DNA of 64,000 nt from Bacteroidales bacterium (GTDB lineage: Bacteria; Bacteroidota; Bacteroidia; Bacteroidales; UBA932): assembly GCA_017617475.1 (NCBI GenBank), contig JAFZWC010000082.1, positions 8,338 to 72,337 on the forward strand. Reading direction: 5' to 3'. The translations under genes were made by a program, and so were the position numbers. The notes below the pieces were generated by a model, which was given only the letters and a program-made list of their open reading frames with translations, was not told the DNA's origin and searched no databases. Of this stretch, positions 41,645-50,393 are shown in pieces (the first letter of the stretch is position 1; the number at the start of each line of letters is the position of its first letter).

Positions 41645-42373
41645 CTATTGCATAAAATGTAAATAGACAGCTTCTACGGCCGTGACGGCGGCGGTTTCCG
41701 TGCGCAGCCGGGAGTTTCCCAGATGGATGGGGATGTACCCGTGACCGATGGCCAGCTGCGCCTCTTCCGGCGAAAAGTCCCCTTCCGGGCCGATGAGGAT
41801 GGTGATGTCTTCTGCCCGGGCAGATGCCAGTGCTTCCTTAATGCTGCGACGAGGCACAGATTCATCCTCGAAGCAATAGGCTATCAGTTTTACAGATTCT
41901 TCGCTCCGCTCAGAATGACAAATAAAGTCCTTCACGCTCACCGGCTCTGCTATCTCCGGGATACGGGCCTTGAGGGACTGTTTGGTGGCCGAAAGGGCTA
42001 TGCGCTGGGCGCGCTCGGTCTTGTAGACCTTGCGCTCGGAATGGTCGCCGATGAGGGGAACTATACAGTCTACACCAAGCTCGGTGGCCTTTTCCACGAA
42101 CCACTCGAAGCGGTCGTTGTTCTTGGTGGGGCAGCAGCCTATGGTAAGACGGTAGGGATGGGCACCCCAGTCCTTCTCTTCCGAGAGAATCTCCGCTTCG
42201 GCCCCCTTGGGATTATCCTGAGTGAGGCGGCAGTGGTACAACGTACCCAGGCCGTCAATCACGTCCACAGGGTCACCGGAACGATGCCTCAACACCCGCA
42301 CGCAATGGCCGCTTTCCTCGGCATCCAGCCGGCAAAACCGGCCGTTCACCTCATATGCGTAAAACAGTTCCAT
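41645..42373 (-). CDS. rsmE: 16S rRNA (uracil-1498-N3)-methyltransferase with repeat-encoded insert
   Basis: A 242-residue SPOUT methyltransferase. N-terminal PUA-like segment, then KNNDRFEWFVEKATELGVD, and the C-terminal SAM-binding knot ILIGPEGDFSPEEA and LGNSRLRTETA. It methylates U1498 of 16S rRNA. Residues about 151-160 (CHSERSEESV) are encoded by a palindromic repeat at 41893-41921 that sits in frame between the catalytic halves; the rest of the protein aligns with the family, so the repeat appears tolerated. A -7 box lies 5 nt before the ATG. Confidence 0.92.
   Translation of the reverse strand: MELFYAYEVNGRFCRLDAEESGHCVRVLRHRSGDPVDVIDGLGTLYHCRLTQDNPKGAEAEILSEEKDWGAHPYRLTIGCCPTKNNDRFEWFVEKATELGVDCIVPLIGDHSERKVYKTERAQRIALSATKQSLKARIPEIAEPVSVKDFICHSERSEESVKLIAYCFEDESVPRRSIKEALASARAEDITILIGPEGDFSPEEAQLAIGHGYIPIHLGNSRLRTETAAVTAVEAVYLHFMQ
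41893..41921. repeat. Palindromic repeat inside rsmE
   Basis: CAGATTCTTCGC...GAATGACA family copy within the coding sequence, translated as CHSERSEESV on the minus strand. No frame damage. Confidence 0.85.
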
Positions 42374-42378
42374 CCTTA

Positions 42379-42386
42379 CAAATATA
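42379..42386 (-). promoter_or_regulatory. -7 box (TATATTTG) for rsmE
   Basis: TATATTTG on the minus strand, 5 nt from ATG 42373; predicts a leaderless mRNA. Confidence 0.6.
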
Positions 42387-42408
42387 CGAAATTTCTGACA
42401 ATGAGGGT

Positions 42409-43161
42409 CTAAGCCTGCACCATGGAAAGGGTGGCAATAGAAATGCGGACCTCAGGGCCCAGGGCCGCCCGGAGCACGCGGTGGCACGCGGCCAGGGTTG
42501 CGCCGGTGGTGAAAGTATCGTCCACCAACAGCACGTGCCGGGCATTCACCGGCTTGCGGACAGCGAAGACGGAAGCCACGTTGCGCAGGCGTTCTTCGGC
42601 CGACAGGGATGTCTGGCTTCGGGTACGGCGGACCCGGCGGAGGACATCGGTGCGAAGGGTAGCGCCCAGTGCAGCGGCCAACTCGCGGGCTATGATTTCG
42701 GCCTGGTTGTAGCCGCGGCGCCATTTGCGGAGCCAGTGCAGCGGCACGGGGATCACAACGTCCACATCGGCCCAATGGGGAAAGGCCGCCATATTCCGGC
42801 CCAGTTGGGCCGAAAAGAAGCGTCCCGCCGGGAGGTTGCGATGATACTTCAGCTCTCGCGGGATGGCTTTGTAGGGGTTTTCGTGATGATAGAAAAGAAG
42901 GGAGGCGGCGTAGGCGTAATTCTCCGGCTCGCCGGTTCCGCGCAGGCGTTCCAGCACGGCGTTGAATTCATCGGCCATGGGGTTGTGAGGCTGCTCCCAG
43001 GTGTATGTGAGGGGAGCATCGGCCGCGCACCAGATGCAAAGATGCCTTTCTTCCGTACCCAAGGGTTTTCCGCACACCAGACAGGTGCGCGGCATGACCA
43101 CGTCGGCCAGGGCCTTCCCGGAGGTAAGGACTAGTCGCCGTAAGGATTCTGCTCCTTCCAT
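42409..43161 (-). CDS. ComF-family phosphoribosyltransferase-like protein
   Basis: A 250-residue ComF protein. The N-terminal zinc motif C-V-C-G / C-I-W-C (RTCLVCGKPLG, HLCIWC) is followed by a phosphoribosyltransferase fold with the PRPP loop LLVDDTFTTGAT near residue 215. ComF proteins take part in DNA uptake in naturally competent bacteria but occur widely without competence. Start 43161 (MEGAES) overlaps the small upstream gene by 31 bp; the upstream codons to 43242 are not supported. It is preceded by the 80-residue hypothetical gene. Confidence 0.87.
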   Translation of the reverse strand: MEGAESLRRLVLTSGKALADVVMPRTCLVCGKPLGTEERHLCIWCAADAPLTYTWEQPHNPMADEFNAVLERLRGTGEPENYAYAASLLFYHHENPYKAIPRELKYHRNLPAGRFFSAQLGRNMAAFPHWADVDVVIPVPLHWLRKWRRGYNQAEIIARELAAALGATLRTDVLRRVRRTRSQTSLSAEERLRNVASVFAVRKPVNARHVLLVDDTFTTGATLAACHRVLRAALGPEVRISIATLSMVQA

Positions 43162-43373
43162 TCGCGGAGTTCGTCTCCGTGAGCTACGACGCAGTGCTTG
43201 TAGATAAACTCCTGACGCTCTGCATCCAGATCGTTCCACCATGCGGTGCAGGCGGGATACTGGGCCTTGGATTCGTCCGGGTCACCGGACTTGCGGAGTC
43301 CCTTGAGGGCAATGCGCTCTTTCTCCGTAACCGGAAGTGAGGACCACCATATTTCAAGATCTACGTTCTCCAT
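43131..43373 (-). CDS. Small soluble protein, function unknown
   Basis: An 80-residue acidic protein rich in Trp and Glu (IWWSSLPVTEKERIALKG, AWWNDLDAERQEFIYKHCV, REWKEQNPYGD). No signal peptide or membrane segment. It looks like a short conserved Bacteroidales hypothetical protein. The 3' end overlaps comF by 31 bp, and a -7 box lies at 43392, so it leads a two-gene unit with comF. Confidence 0.7.
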   Translation of the reverse strand: MENVDLEIWWSSLPVTEKERIALKGLRKSGDPDESKAQYPACTAWWNDLDAERQEFIYKHCVVAHGDELREWKEQNPYGD

Positions 43374-43391
43374 ATTATTATCTCCTTTTCA

Positions 43392-43399
43392 CAAAGATA
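43392..43399 (-). promoter_or_regulatory. -7 box (TATCTTTG) for the small gene and comF
   Basis: TATCTTTG on the minus strand, 18 nt from ATG 43373. Confidence 0.6.
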
Positions 43400-43404
43400 A
43401 TCAT

Positions 43405-44337
43405 TTATTTCTTTGAACCATAGATATCGTTCAAGGAAATCGCAGACCACGTGGGCAGGGAGGCGTCGTCTACCACGGCGTCCACATTGCGGGCATGTCC
43501 CTGCATAATGTTTTCCTCCAGGAACTGCTTTTCCAGCTCCCAGAGAACCAGATGGTAGGCCGCCACGTCGTGGGTGCGGTCCTTGAAACGGTAGATGCAG
43601 CAGGGATAGCCCTGTTTCTGGAACTCTTTGGCCCAGTAACTGCTGCCCCATACGCCCCGGCCGAAAGCCGTCAGCTTGTTATACGTGACCGCCTGGTCTG
43701 CCGTGCCGTGCATCAGCAGCACCGGACAGGGGGCCGACTGGAACTTCGGCGTACCCTGGGCACTGATGATGGCGCCGGCAAAGGACATGGCGCCCTTGAA
43801 CCGGAAGCCTTCCGGCAGGCCCTGGGCCGTTCCGTTGGCAATGTCCCGGATGGCCGCCAGGGTAATGATGGCGCCGGCCGAGCTGCCGGCCACCACCATG
43901 TTGGACGTATCAATGCCCAGCTCCTGGTGATCGGCCAGATAGGAAACGGCCGAAAAGAGGTCTTCCACGCCTATGCGCTGCGAATACTCAAACTGCTCGG
44001 AGGCCTTGAAGGCGCCGCTGAGCCCCTTCCCCACCTTGTAGCCTTTCATGCCCAGGCGGTAGTCGAAGGTGACCACGGTATATCCTTCCTGGTTCAGCTT
44101 GTCAATCCAGTTCCGGAAGTAGTTGTCGCTGCGGGAGCCCATGACGAATCCGCCCCCGAACACGTGGATGATGACGGGCTTGTCCATGCCCTGGAACGTG
44201 GTTTCGGAACCGTCGGCAGGACGGAAAATATCCATATACAGGTTGCAGGTATCCCGCTCGGCAAAGAGGTACGTCTCCTGCGCCCGGGCTGCACAGAAGG
44301 AAAAGACCAGTAGGAAGGTAACCAGCAACCTGCGCAT
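43405..44337 (-). CDS. Alpha/beta-hydrolase (esterase/lipase type), exported
   Basis: A 310-residue protein with a signal peptide (ends CAARAQ). Hydrolase motifs: oxyanion-hole loop HVFGGGFVMG near residue 54, nucleophile elbow GSSAG near residue 152, acid loop LMHGTADQAV and catalytic His in RTHDVAAYH near 265. This is the HGGG/GSSAG carboxylesterase pattern. Substrate unknown. The gene is 3 bp after fabG and may be in one unit with nhaA-fabG, though functions do not obviously connect. Confidence 0.85.
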   Translation of the reverse strand: MRRLLVTFLLVFSFCAARAQETYLFAERDTCNLYMDIFRPADGSETTFQGMDKPVIIHVFGGGFVMGSRSDNYFRNWIDKLNQEGYTVVTFDYRLGMKGYKVGKGLSGAFKASEQFEYSQRIGVEDLFSAVSYLADHQELGIDTSNMVVAGSSAGAIITLAAIRDIANGTAQGLPEGFRFKGAMSFAGAIISAQGTPKFQSAPCPVLLMHGTADQAVTYNKLTAFGRGVWGSSYWAKEFQKQGYPCCIYRFKDRTHDVAAYHLVLWELEKQFLEENIMQGHARNVDAVVDDASLPTWSAISLNDIYGSKK

Positions 44338-44340
44338 AGC

Positions 44341-45087
44341 CTAGCAGTACATGCCGCCGTTGACGGCGATTACCTGACCGGAAACATAGGAAGAGAGGTC
44401 GGACCCCAGGTACAGGGCCGTGTTGGCAATTTCCTCCACGGTGGCGCCACGCTTGAGCGGGATGAGCTTGATGAACTCGTCCTTCACGGCCTGGGGCAGG
44501 ACCTCGGTCATTTCGGTGATCACATAGCCGGGGGCGATGGCGTTGGCACGGATGCCGCGCGGGCCCATCTCCTTGGCCACGGACTTGGCCATGGCAATGA
44601 GGCCGGCCTTGGAGGCGGAGTAGTTCACCTGGCCGGGGTTGCCGGTCTGGCCGGCGATGGAAGCCATATTGATGATGCTGCCGCTCTTCTGGCGGGCCAT
44701 GATGGGAACCACGGCGTGCAGGAAGTTAAAGGCCGATTTCATGTTTACGGCGATGACGGCATCCCACTGGGCTTCCGCCATGCGCATCACCAGACCGTCC
44801 TTGGTAATGCCGGCGTTGTTCACCAGAATATCGATGCGGCCGAATTCTTTTTCAATCTCGGCCACCACTTCCTGCGTCTCCTCAAAATTAGCCGCATTGG
44901 AAGCATAGGCCTTGACCTTGTGGCCGAAGGCGGCAATCTCTGCTACCGTCTGCTCCGCCGCCTCGTTGATGACGAGGTCCGTGAAGGCCACATCGGCCCC
45001 TTCCGCGGCAAACTTCAGGGCGATGGCCTTGCCGATTCCGCGTGCTGCGCCCGTGATGAGCGCTACTTTTCCGTCTAAAAGTCCCAT
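44341..45087 (-). CDS. fabG: 3-oxoacyl-[acyl-carrier-protein] reductase
   Basis: A 248-residue classical short-chain dehydrogenase of FabG length. NADPH motif TGAARGIGKA near residue 16, NNAG near residue 89, catalytic YSASK at about residues 155-159, and the family-typical IAPGYVITEM. It reduces beta-ketoacyl-ACP in fatty acid synthesis. It lies 3 bp from nhaA upstream and 3 bp from the esterase downstream. Confidence 0.93.
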   Translation of the reverse strand: MGLLDGKVALITGAARGIGKAIALKFAAEGADVAFTDLVINEAAEQTVAEIAAFGHKVKAYASNAANFEETQEVVAEIEKEFGRIDILVNNAGITKDGLVMRMAEAQWDAVIAVNMKSAFNFLHAVVPIMARQKSGSIINMASIAGQTGNPGQVNYSASKAGLIAMAKSVAKEMGPRGIRANAIAPGYVITEMTEVLPQAVKDEFIKLIPLKRGATVEEIANTALYLGSDLSSYVSGQVIAVNGGMYC

Positions 45088-45090
45088 AAA

Positions 45091-46506
45091 TTATTTTTTA
45101 CTGATTTTTGCAACAATGGTGATGAGCAGGGAACCCAGGACGCCGGCGGTGAGGGAACCCAGGAGGATGGCAATCTTGCCGGCATCCCTCAGGTGCTGCG
45201 TCACGGCCGGGTCAATGTCCGGTCCGGCGAAGGACAGGGTGTCCACGAAGATGCTCATGGTAAAGCCGATACCGCCCAGGCAGGCCACGGCAAAGAGCAT
45301 GGGCCAGGTGGCGCGGGAAGGCATGGCGCCCACCTTGAACTTGATGGCCAGCCAGGAAGCCAGGGTAATGCCCAGCGGCTTGCCCAGCACCAGGCCCAGG
45401 AAGATACCCAGCCCCACGCTGCCCAGCACGGGATCGATAGCCTTGAAGATGTTGAAATACGAAACGTCCGTGATTTCCACACCGGCATTGGCCAGGGCGA
45501 AGATGGGCATGATGGCGAAGTTCACAATAGGGTTGAGCTTGTGCTCCAGCCGGTAGGACGGCGGGATGGTCTTCTTGGTGAGGCTGCTCAGGCGGCGCAG
45601 ATAGTGACGTTCGGGACCGTTGGGGAAGTCTTCGGAGGTGTGCACCGCTTCGGCTTCCAGCAGGCCGTCGTAAAGGATTTTGGCGCGACGGTGGAACTTG
45701 GCCTTGTTATAGCGGGCGTCCATGGGGATGAGCATGGCTATGACCACACCCGTCATGGTGGCGTGGATGCCGCTGTAGTAAAAGAGGAACCACACAATAA
45801 CGGCCGGAACCAGATAATAAGCGATGCGTTTCTCTCCCAGCTTCTTCATGAGGGCCACGAACATGATTACCACCACGGCCACGGCCAGCAGGGGCAGATT
45901 TATGTTTCCGCCATAGAACAGGGCCACCACCAGAATGGCTATGAGGTCGTCGGCTATGGCCAGGGCCGTGAGGAACACCTTGAGCGAAATAGGCACCCGG
46001 TCTCCCAGAATGGAGAGGATACCCACCGCAAAGGCGATATCCGTTGCCGTGGGAATACCCCAGCCGGAAGCGGCCTCGGTACCGTGGTTCACCAGGGTGA
46101 AGATGAGGGCCGGCATTACCACGCCGCCAAACGCCGCGATGACCGGCAGGATGGCCTTCTTGAAGGAGGAAAGCTCACCACACACCACTTCCCGTTTGAT
46201 TTCCAAGCCCACGGTAAAGAAGAAGATGACCATCAGGATGTCGTTGATGAACTTCTCCATGGTCATGTCCCGGGGGAGGAACCAGTCTACGTATCCGTCT
46301 GGAGACGCCACGTGGATGGTGAGTTCCGTATGCAGAAAACTGTGATAGATCTCTTTGGTAAAGGGGAGGTTGGCCAGCAACATGGCCAGGGCCACACAGG
46401 CCAGCAGTATCACACCGTTAGCCCAGGGCTGCTTTCGAAAACTGTCTTGTGAAATCTTGAAGTTGTGAACTTCCTTATTCCACCAATAAATAGGTATTAA
46501 TGCCAT
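45091..46506 (-). CDS. nhaA: Na+/H+ antiporter NhaA
   Basis: A 471-residue polytopic protein with about twelve membrane segments. NhaA hallmarks are seen: FFFTVGLEIKREV near residue 95, the GWGIPTATDIAFAVG stretch with the Asp pair region (LAIADDLIAIL carries the two adjacent Asp of the transport site), and FTMSIF near the C terminus. It exchanges Na+ for H+ across the inner membrane. It leads the nhaA-fabG-esterase series; two palindromic repeats lie just upstream, between it and ahcY. Confidence 0.94.
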   Translation of the reverse strand: MALIPIYWWNKEVHNFKISQDSFRKQPWANGVILLACVALAMLLANLPFTKEIYHSFLHTELTIHVASPDGYVDWFLPRDMTMEKFINDILMVIFFFTVGLEIKREVVCGELSSFKKAILPVIAAFGGVVMPALIFTLVNHGTEAASGWGIPTATDIAFAVGILSILGDRVPISLKVFLTALAIADDLIAILVVALFYGGNINLPLLAVAVVVIMFVALMKKLGEKRIAYYLVPAVIVWFLFYYSGIHATMTGVVIAMLIPMDARYNKAKFHRRAKILYDGLLEAEAVHTSEDFPNGPERHYLRRLSSLTKKTIPPSYRLEHKLNPIVNFAIMPIFALANAGVEITDVSYFNIFKAIDPVLGSVGLGIFLGLVLGKPLGITLASWLAIKFKVGAMPSRATWPMLFAVACLGGIGFTMSIFVDTLSFAGPDIDPAVTQHLRDAGKIAILLGSLTAGVLGSLLITIVAKISKK

Positions 46507-46518
46507 AAGTCTTTATTT

Positions 46519-46594
46519 ACAGATTCTTCGGCCTCCGGCCTCAGAATGACAAGACGGATCCTTTGTCATTCTGAGCGAAGCGAAGAATCTGTTA
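46519..46594. repeat. Two facing palindromic repeats between ahcY and nhaA
   Basis: 46519-46552 (tip variant GGCCTCCGGCC) and 46563-46594 (common CGCTTCGC form), head to head with a 10-bp spacer. The right copy begins with the TAA stop of ahcY (46592-46594). Confidence 0.85.
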
Positions 46595-47830
46595 TCCGTA
46601 GATGTATTTTTTCTGCTGAGGGGTGAGGGTGTCAATCTGGACACCCCAGTCGGCCAGTTTGCGATGGGCCACTTCCATATCCACCTCGCGCGGAACGTTG
46701 TTAAGTTTCTGGGTTAGCTTGCCCTTGTTTTCTACCAGGTAACGGGCGCTGAGGGCCTGGATGGCGAAGGACATGTCCATAATCTCGGCCGGGTGGCCGT
46801 CGCCGGCAGCCAGGTTCACCAGGCGGCCTTCGGCAATGATGTATATGGTTTTACCGTTCTTCAGTTTGTATGCCTCGATGTTATTGCGGGCGGGCTGGTG
46901 GCTCACGGCCATGGCCTTGAGCTTGGCCACCGCCACCTCCACGTCAAAGTGCCCGGCGTTGCAGCAGATGGCACCGTCCTTCATGCAAAGGAAATCTTCC
47001 GGGCCGATGACATCCTCGCAGCCCGTGACGGTGACGAAGAAGTCTCCCTCCGCAGCGGCCTGGCGCATGGGCATCACCTTGAAGCCGTCCATCACGGCCT
47101 CCATGGCCTTGACGGGGTCCACCTCGGTCACGATGACCTCGGCTCCCAGTCCCTTGGCGCGCATGGCCACGCCCTTGCCGCACCAGCCGTAACCGGCCAC
47201 CACCACGTTCTTGCCGGCCACAATGAGGTTGGTGGTGCGGTTGATGCCGTCCCACACGCTCTGGCCCGTGCCGTAGCGGTTGTCAAACAGGTGCTTGCAG
47301 TCGGCGTCGTTCACCAGCATCATGGGGAAGGTGAGCTTGCCAGCGGCATCCATGGCCTTCAGGCGCAGGATGCCGGTGGTGGTTTCCTCGCAGCCGCCAA
47401 TCACGTTCGGAAGCAGCTGGGGGAACTCCTTGTGCAGGGTGGTCACCAGGTCTCCGCCGTCGTCGATGATGACGTTGGGACCCACCTCCAACACGCGGCG
47501 GATGTCGTCGAAATACTCCGTCTCGTTGCAGCCGTGGATGGCGAAGACGTTAAGGCCTTCGTGCACCAGCGCGGCGGCCACGTCGTCCTGGGTGCTCAGG
47601 GGGTTTGAACCAGTGATGTACATATCGGCCCCGCCGGCGGCCAGCACCTCGCACAGGTGGGCCGTCTTGGCCTCCAGGTGCACACTCAGGGCCACCTTAA
47701 GACCTTTGAAGGGCTTGGTTTTTTCGAAATCTTTCTGGATGCCGTCCAGAAGGGGCATGTGGGAGCGTACCCAGCTGAGTTTCAGCTCTCCGCTTTCCCA
47801 TAAATTGATATCCTTAATATGACTAACCAT
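46592..47830 (-). CDS. ahcY: Adenosylhomocysteinase
   Basis: A 412-residue SAH hydrolase. The substrate domain shows GSNPLSTQDDVAAAL and HGCNE; the NAD domain has GYGWCGKGVA and VTEVDP; C-terminal HPAEIMDMSFA is typical. The length is that of the short subfamily lacking the 40-residue insertion. It splits S-adenosylhomocysteine into adenosine and homocysteine and keeps methylation running. Start ATG 47830 is chosen over a TTG at 47839; the -7 box is 20 nt upstream. The stop codon abuts a palindromic repeat. Confidence 0.95.
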   Translation of the reverse strand: MVSHIKDINLWESGELKLSWVRSHMPLLDGIQKDFEKTKPFKGLKVALSVHLEAKTAHLCEVLAAGGADMYITGSNPLSTQDDVAAALVHEGLNVFAIHGCNETEYFDDIRRVLEVGPNVIIDDGGDLVTTLHKEFPQLLPNVIGGCEETTTGILRLKAMDAAGKLTFPMMLVNDADCKHLFDNRYGTGQSVWDGINRTTNLIVAGKNVVVAGYGWCGKGVAMRAKGLGAEVIVTEVDPVKAMEAVMDGFKVMPMRQAAAEGDFFVTVTGCEDVIGPEDFLCMKDGAICCNAGHFDVEVAVAKLKAMAVSHQPARNNIEAYKLKNGKTIYIIAEGRLVNLAAGDGHPAEIMDMSFAIQALSARYLVENKGKLTQKLNNVPREVDMEVAHRKLADWGVQIDTLTPQQKKYIYG

Positions 47831-47850
47831 ACTAACCAAAAATGAAAGCG

Positions 47851-47858
47851 CAAAGTTA
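47851..47858 (-). promoter_or_regulatory. -7 box (TAACTTTG) for ahcY
   Basis: TAACTTTG on the minus strand, 20 nt from ATG 47830. No riboswitch-like structure is evident in the short leader. Confidence 0.6.
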
Positions 47859-47896
47859 GTAAAAACCTTGCGCTTTTCCTATTGGAAACTATTTGT

Positions 47897-49282
47897 TTAC
47901 CGGGCCATGGCGGCTTCTACATCATCGGGAGCAATAGGCAGGCGGCTGTGGCCCAGGCGGCGGGCGCCGTCAGGGGTGATGAGCACGTCGTCTTCCAGGC
48001 GGATACCGCCGAAGTCGTAGTAGCCTTCCAGTTTGGCGTAGTTCACAAAATCGTATCCCAGACCTTCCTTCTTGAACTTTTCAATGAGGGCGGGGATGAA
48101 ATAGATGCCGGGTTCGTCCGTAATCACGTGACCGGGAACCAGGCGGCGGGCCATACGCAGGGAACCCAGGCCCAGCTGTTTGGCGCGGGTCTGGTCGGGG
48201 TCGTAGCCCACCAGGTTCTCGCCCAGGTCTTCCATGTCGTGCACGTCCATGCCCATGTTGTGGCCCAAGCCATGCGGCTGGAACAGGCCGGCTATGCCCT
48301 TGGCCACCATCTCGTCCAGGTCGCCGTGGACCAGATCCAGGGCGGCCAGGCCTTCCAGCATCTTGCGGGCCGTGGCCAGATGCACCTCACGGTACGTGAT
48401 GCCGGGCTTGGCCAGGGAGAACGCCAGCTCGTTGCACTCATACACAATCTGGTAAACCTCCCGCTGCATCTGGGTGAACTTGCCCGTGGTAGGATAGGTG
48501 CGGGTGAAGTCCGAGGCGTAGTGCTCATTGCTTTCCACGCCGGCGTCAATCACCATGAGTTTGCCGGGTTCAATGACGGCGGCGTGCCCGTGGTTGTGCA
48601 AGGTTTCGCCGTGCTGGGTAAGGATGGTGGGGAAGGAAACGCCCCAGCCTTTTGCCAGCGCCACAGCCTCCATCTTACCCACAATCTCCTGCTCTACCAG
48701 GCCGATTTCAATGGAATCCCGCGCGACGGAGTGCATGAGCACACCCAGGTCGCAAGCGGCGTCAAGAGACTCAATCTCAATGGCTTCCTTGATCAGACGC
48801 ATGGAGATGACGGCCTTGATGAGGGCCTCCGACGGCTTGCCGCCGGGTACCAGCTGCTGAAGCCGGAGGGTATTGAAATAGCGGGACGGCGGCAGGAAAT
48901 GCACCGGCCGGCCGCTCTTGAGCGCCAGCGTCACGGGGTTCTCCACAGCCGCATAGGGGGCGGTGCCCGCCACGCCCACGGCATCGGCCTTGGAACGCAC
49001 GGACGGCTGGGGGCCCATCCAGATGATGTCGTCAATGTCCACATCGTCGGCAAAGAGCGTCTCGGCGCCGGAGTCAATATCTATGGTGGCGGCCATGAGG
49101 GGCTCGTCCAGGCCCCAGTAATACAGCCAGGAGCTGTCCTGGCGCCATTTATAGCAATTGTCTTTATACTGGGCCGGAGCCTCGGCATTGCCTACGAACA
49201 GAATGAGGCCGTTCTGGCCTGCTTCGCGCATCTTGGCCAGCAGCGTTGCACGGCGGCCTGCGTATACTTCCTTTGAGAACAT
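47897..49282 (-). CDS. pepP: Xaa-Pro aminopeptidase (aminopeptidase P family)
   Basis: A 461-residue M24 metallopeptidase. The creatinase-type N-terminal domain is followed by the pita-bread catalytic domain with dimetal ligands: VIDAGVE and DFTRTYP (Asp pair), HGLGHNMGMDVHD (His), ITDEPGIYF (Glu) and RLEDDVLIT (Glu). It removes N-terminal residues preceding proline. Start 49282 (MFSKEV) is preferred to an upstream codon at 49306 because the -7 box lies at 49304. Divergent from the DUF456 gene. Confidence 0.93.
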   Translation of the reverse strand: MFSKEVYAGRRATLLAKMREAGQNGLILFVGNAEAPAQYKDNCYKWRQDSSWLYYWGLDEPLMAATIDIDSGAETLFADDVDIDDIIWMGPQPSVRSKADAVGVAGTAPYAAVENPVTLALKSGRPVHFLPPSRYFNTLRLQQLVPGGKPSEALIKAVISMRLIKEAIEIESLDAACDLGVLMHSVARDSIEIGLVEQEIVGKMEAVALAKGWGVSFPTILTQHGETLHNHGHAAVIEPGKLMVIDAGVESNEHYASDFTRTYPTTGKFTQMQREVYQIVYECNELAFSLAKPGITYREVHLATARKMLEGLAALDLVHGDLDEMVAKGIAGLFQPHGLGHNMGMDVHDMEDLGENLVGYDPDQTRAKQLGLGSLRMARRLVPGHVITDEPGIYFIPALIEKFKKEGLGYDFVNYAKLEGYYDFGGIRLEDDVLITPDGARRLGHSRLPIAPDDVEAAMAR

Positions 49283-49303
49283 CTTGGTGTGGTTTTTGTT
49301 GCT

Positions 49304-49311
49304 CAAAGATA
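49304..49311 (-). promoter_or_regulatory. -7 box (TATCTTTG) for pepP
   Basis: TATCTTTG on the minus strand, 21 nt from ATG 49282; only 16 nt from the start of the divergent DUF456 gene. Confidence 0.6.
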
Positions 49312-49327
49312 AGAATTTTTTTGTGCA

Positions 49328-49822
49328 ATGGAAACCTTTATTGGCATTCTGGCCCTTGTGCTGGGCATTGTGGGTATCATCGGCAGCATTGCTCCGGGCT
49401 TGCCCGGTCCGCCTTTGAGCTGGCTGGGCATGTTGGTCCTCTATATCTGGGGCGGCGGTGCCAACAGCGCCGGCGAGCCCATGACCATGAGCTTTCTGCT
49501 GGTGTGGCTGGCTATAGTGATTGTGGTAAGCATCCTGGACTATTTTGTCCCGGCCTACTTCACCAAACTCACCGGCGGCAGCAAATGGGGTGGCTGGGGC
49601 GCCATCGCGGGCCTTTTCATCGGCCTTATCTTTCCTCCCGTGGGCATGATCCTGGGCTCCCTCATCGGCGCCTTCGCCGGGGAACTCCTGTTTGCAGGAA
49701 AAGACGCCGCGACCTCTTTGAAATCGGCCTTCGGCGCCTTTCTGGGCTTCCTGTTCGGAACGGGCATCAAGCTGACCTGCTCGGCCGTGATGCTCTTCTA
49801 CATTGTGATTTACGCTTTCTAG
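49328..49822 (+). CDS. DUF456 membrane protein
   Basis: A 164-residue Gly-rich membrane protein with about four hydrophobic segments: GIVGIIGSIAPGLPGPPLSWLG near residue 14, DYFVPAYFTKLTGGSKWGGWGA in the middle and GLIFPPVGMILGSLIGAF. These are DUF456 family features. Function unknown. It ends on a CTAG shared with the stop of the converging lipoprotein gene. Confidence 0.85.
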   Translation: METFIGILALVLGIVGIIGSIAPGLPGPPLSWLGMLVLYIWGGGANSAGEPMTMSFLLVWLAIVIVVSILDYFVPAYFTKLTGGSKWGGWGAIAGLFIGLIFPPVGMILGSLIGAFAGELLFAGKDAATSLKSAFGAFLGFLFGTGIKLTCSAVMLFYIVIYAF

Positions 49823-50307
49823 TAGCGGTCTTCTATCTCGTCCTCCTTGTCCTCCACGTAGTCTTTGAAACTGTCACGGAGCTTTTCCGGGAGGGTCTTG
49901 TCGTTCTTAACCCGCTTCTCAATCTCCCAGAGCTGGTCTTCTATCTTTTTGGCTTTCTTCTTCTCACCGGCTTTGAGATAGCGGTCGTACTGGGAAAGGA
50001 GACCATATACGCCATATTTCTTGCACAGGGCGTCAACCGTACGCGGTTTTTCCTCCACGGGCGCCACTTCTTCGGGAGCGGCTTCCTGGGCCTGTACCTC
50101 GGGCTCCTGGGCCTCGGCCTTCACAGGTTCCTCCTGCTGGATAAGCGGTTGGGCGGATTGTTGGACAGGCTGCTGAGCCGGCTCTTGAATCTCTTCGGAC
50201 TCAACGGGAGACGGTTCCTCAGAAGTCTTGGACTTCTTGGAAGAGTTGTTGTTGACGCAGGCGGCCAGTATGGCTATGGTAGCCAAAAGAAGAAATAGCT
50301 TTTTCAT
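49819..50307 (-). CDS. Small lipoprotein with Pro/Gln/Glu-rich spacer, function unknown
   Basis: A 162-residue lipoprotein (lipobox ILAAC). Residues 20-85 are disordered and rich in Glu, Pro, Gln and Ala; the rest is a charged helical domain (LLSQYDRYLKAGEKKKAKK) ending in an acidic tail. No known domain is recognised. It is single, divergent from the OmpA-like gene across a short region with two facing -7 boxes, and converges on DUF456. Confidence 0.75.
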   Translation of the reverse strand: MKKLFLLLATIAILAACVNNNSSKKSKTSEEPSPVESEEIQEPAQQPVQQSAQPLIQQEEPVKAEAQEPEVQAQEAAPEEVAPVEEKPRTVDALCKKYGVYGLLSQYDRYLKAGEKKKAKKIEDQLWEIEKRVKNDKTLPEKLRDSFKDYVEDKEDEIEDRY

Positions 50308-50326
50308 TTTTCAGTGTCGTTTCCCA

Positions 50327-50354
50327 CAAAAGTACAACATTTTTTCTAAATTTG
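50327..50354. promoter_or_regulatory. Divergent -7 boxes between the small lipoprotein and the OmpA-like gene
   Basis: TACTTTTG on the minus strand (50327-50334) and TAAATTTG on the plus strand (50347-50354). They are only 12 nt apart, so the two promoters may compete. Confidence 0.6.
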
Positions 50355-50393
50355 TAATGCTAATCCACTAAACGACTATACCTTATGACTTGC

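Noticed and set aside
45193..46452. His/Gly-rich frame over nhaA
   Set aside because: Composition results from reading NhaA codons backwards; no start signals.
47831..47896. SAH or SAM riboswitch ahead of ahcY
   Set aside because: The leader is only about 20 nt after the -7 box and shows no fitting stem structure.
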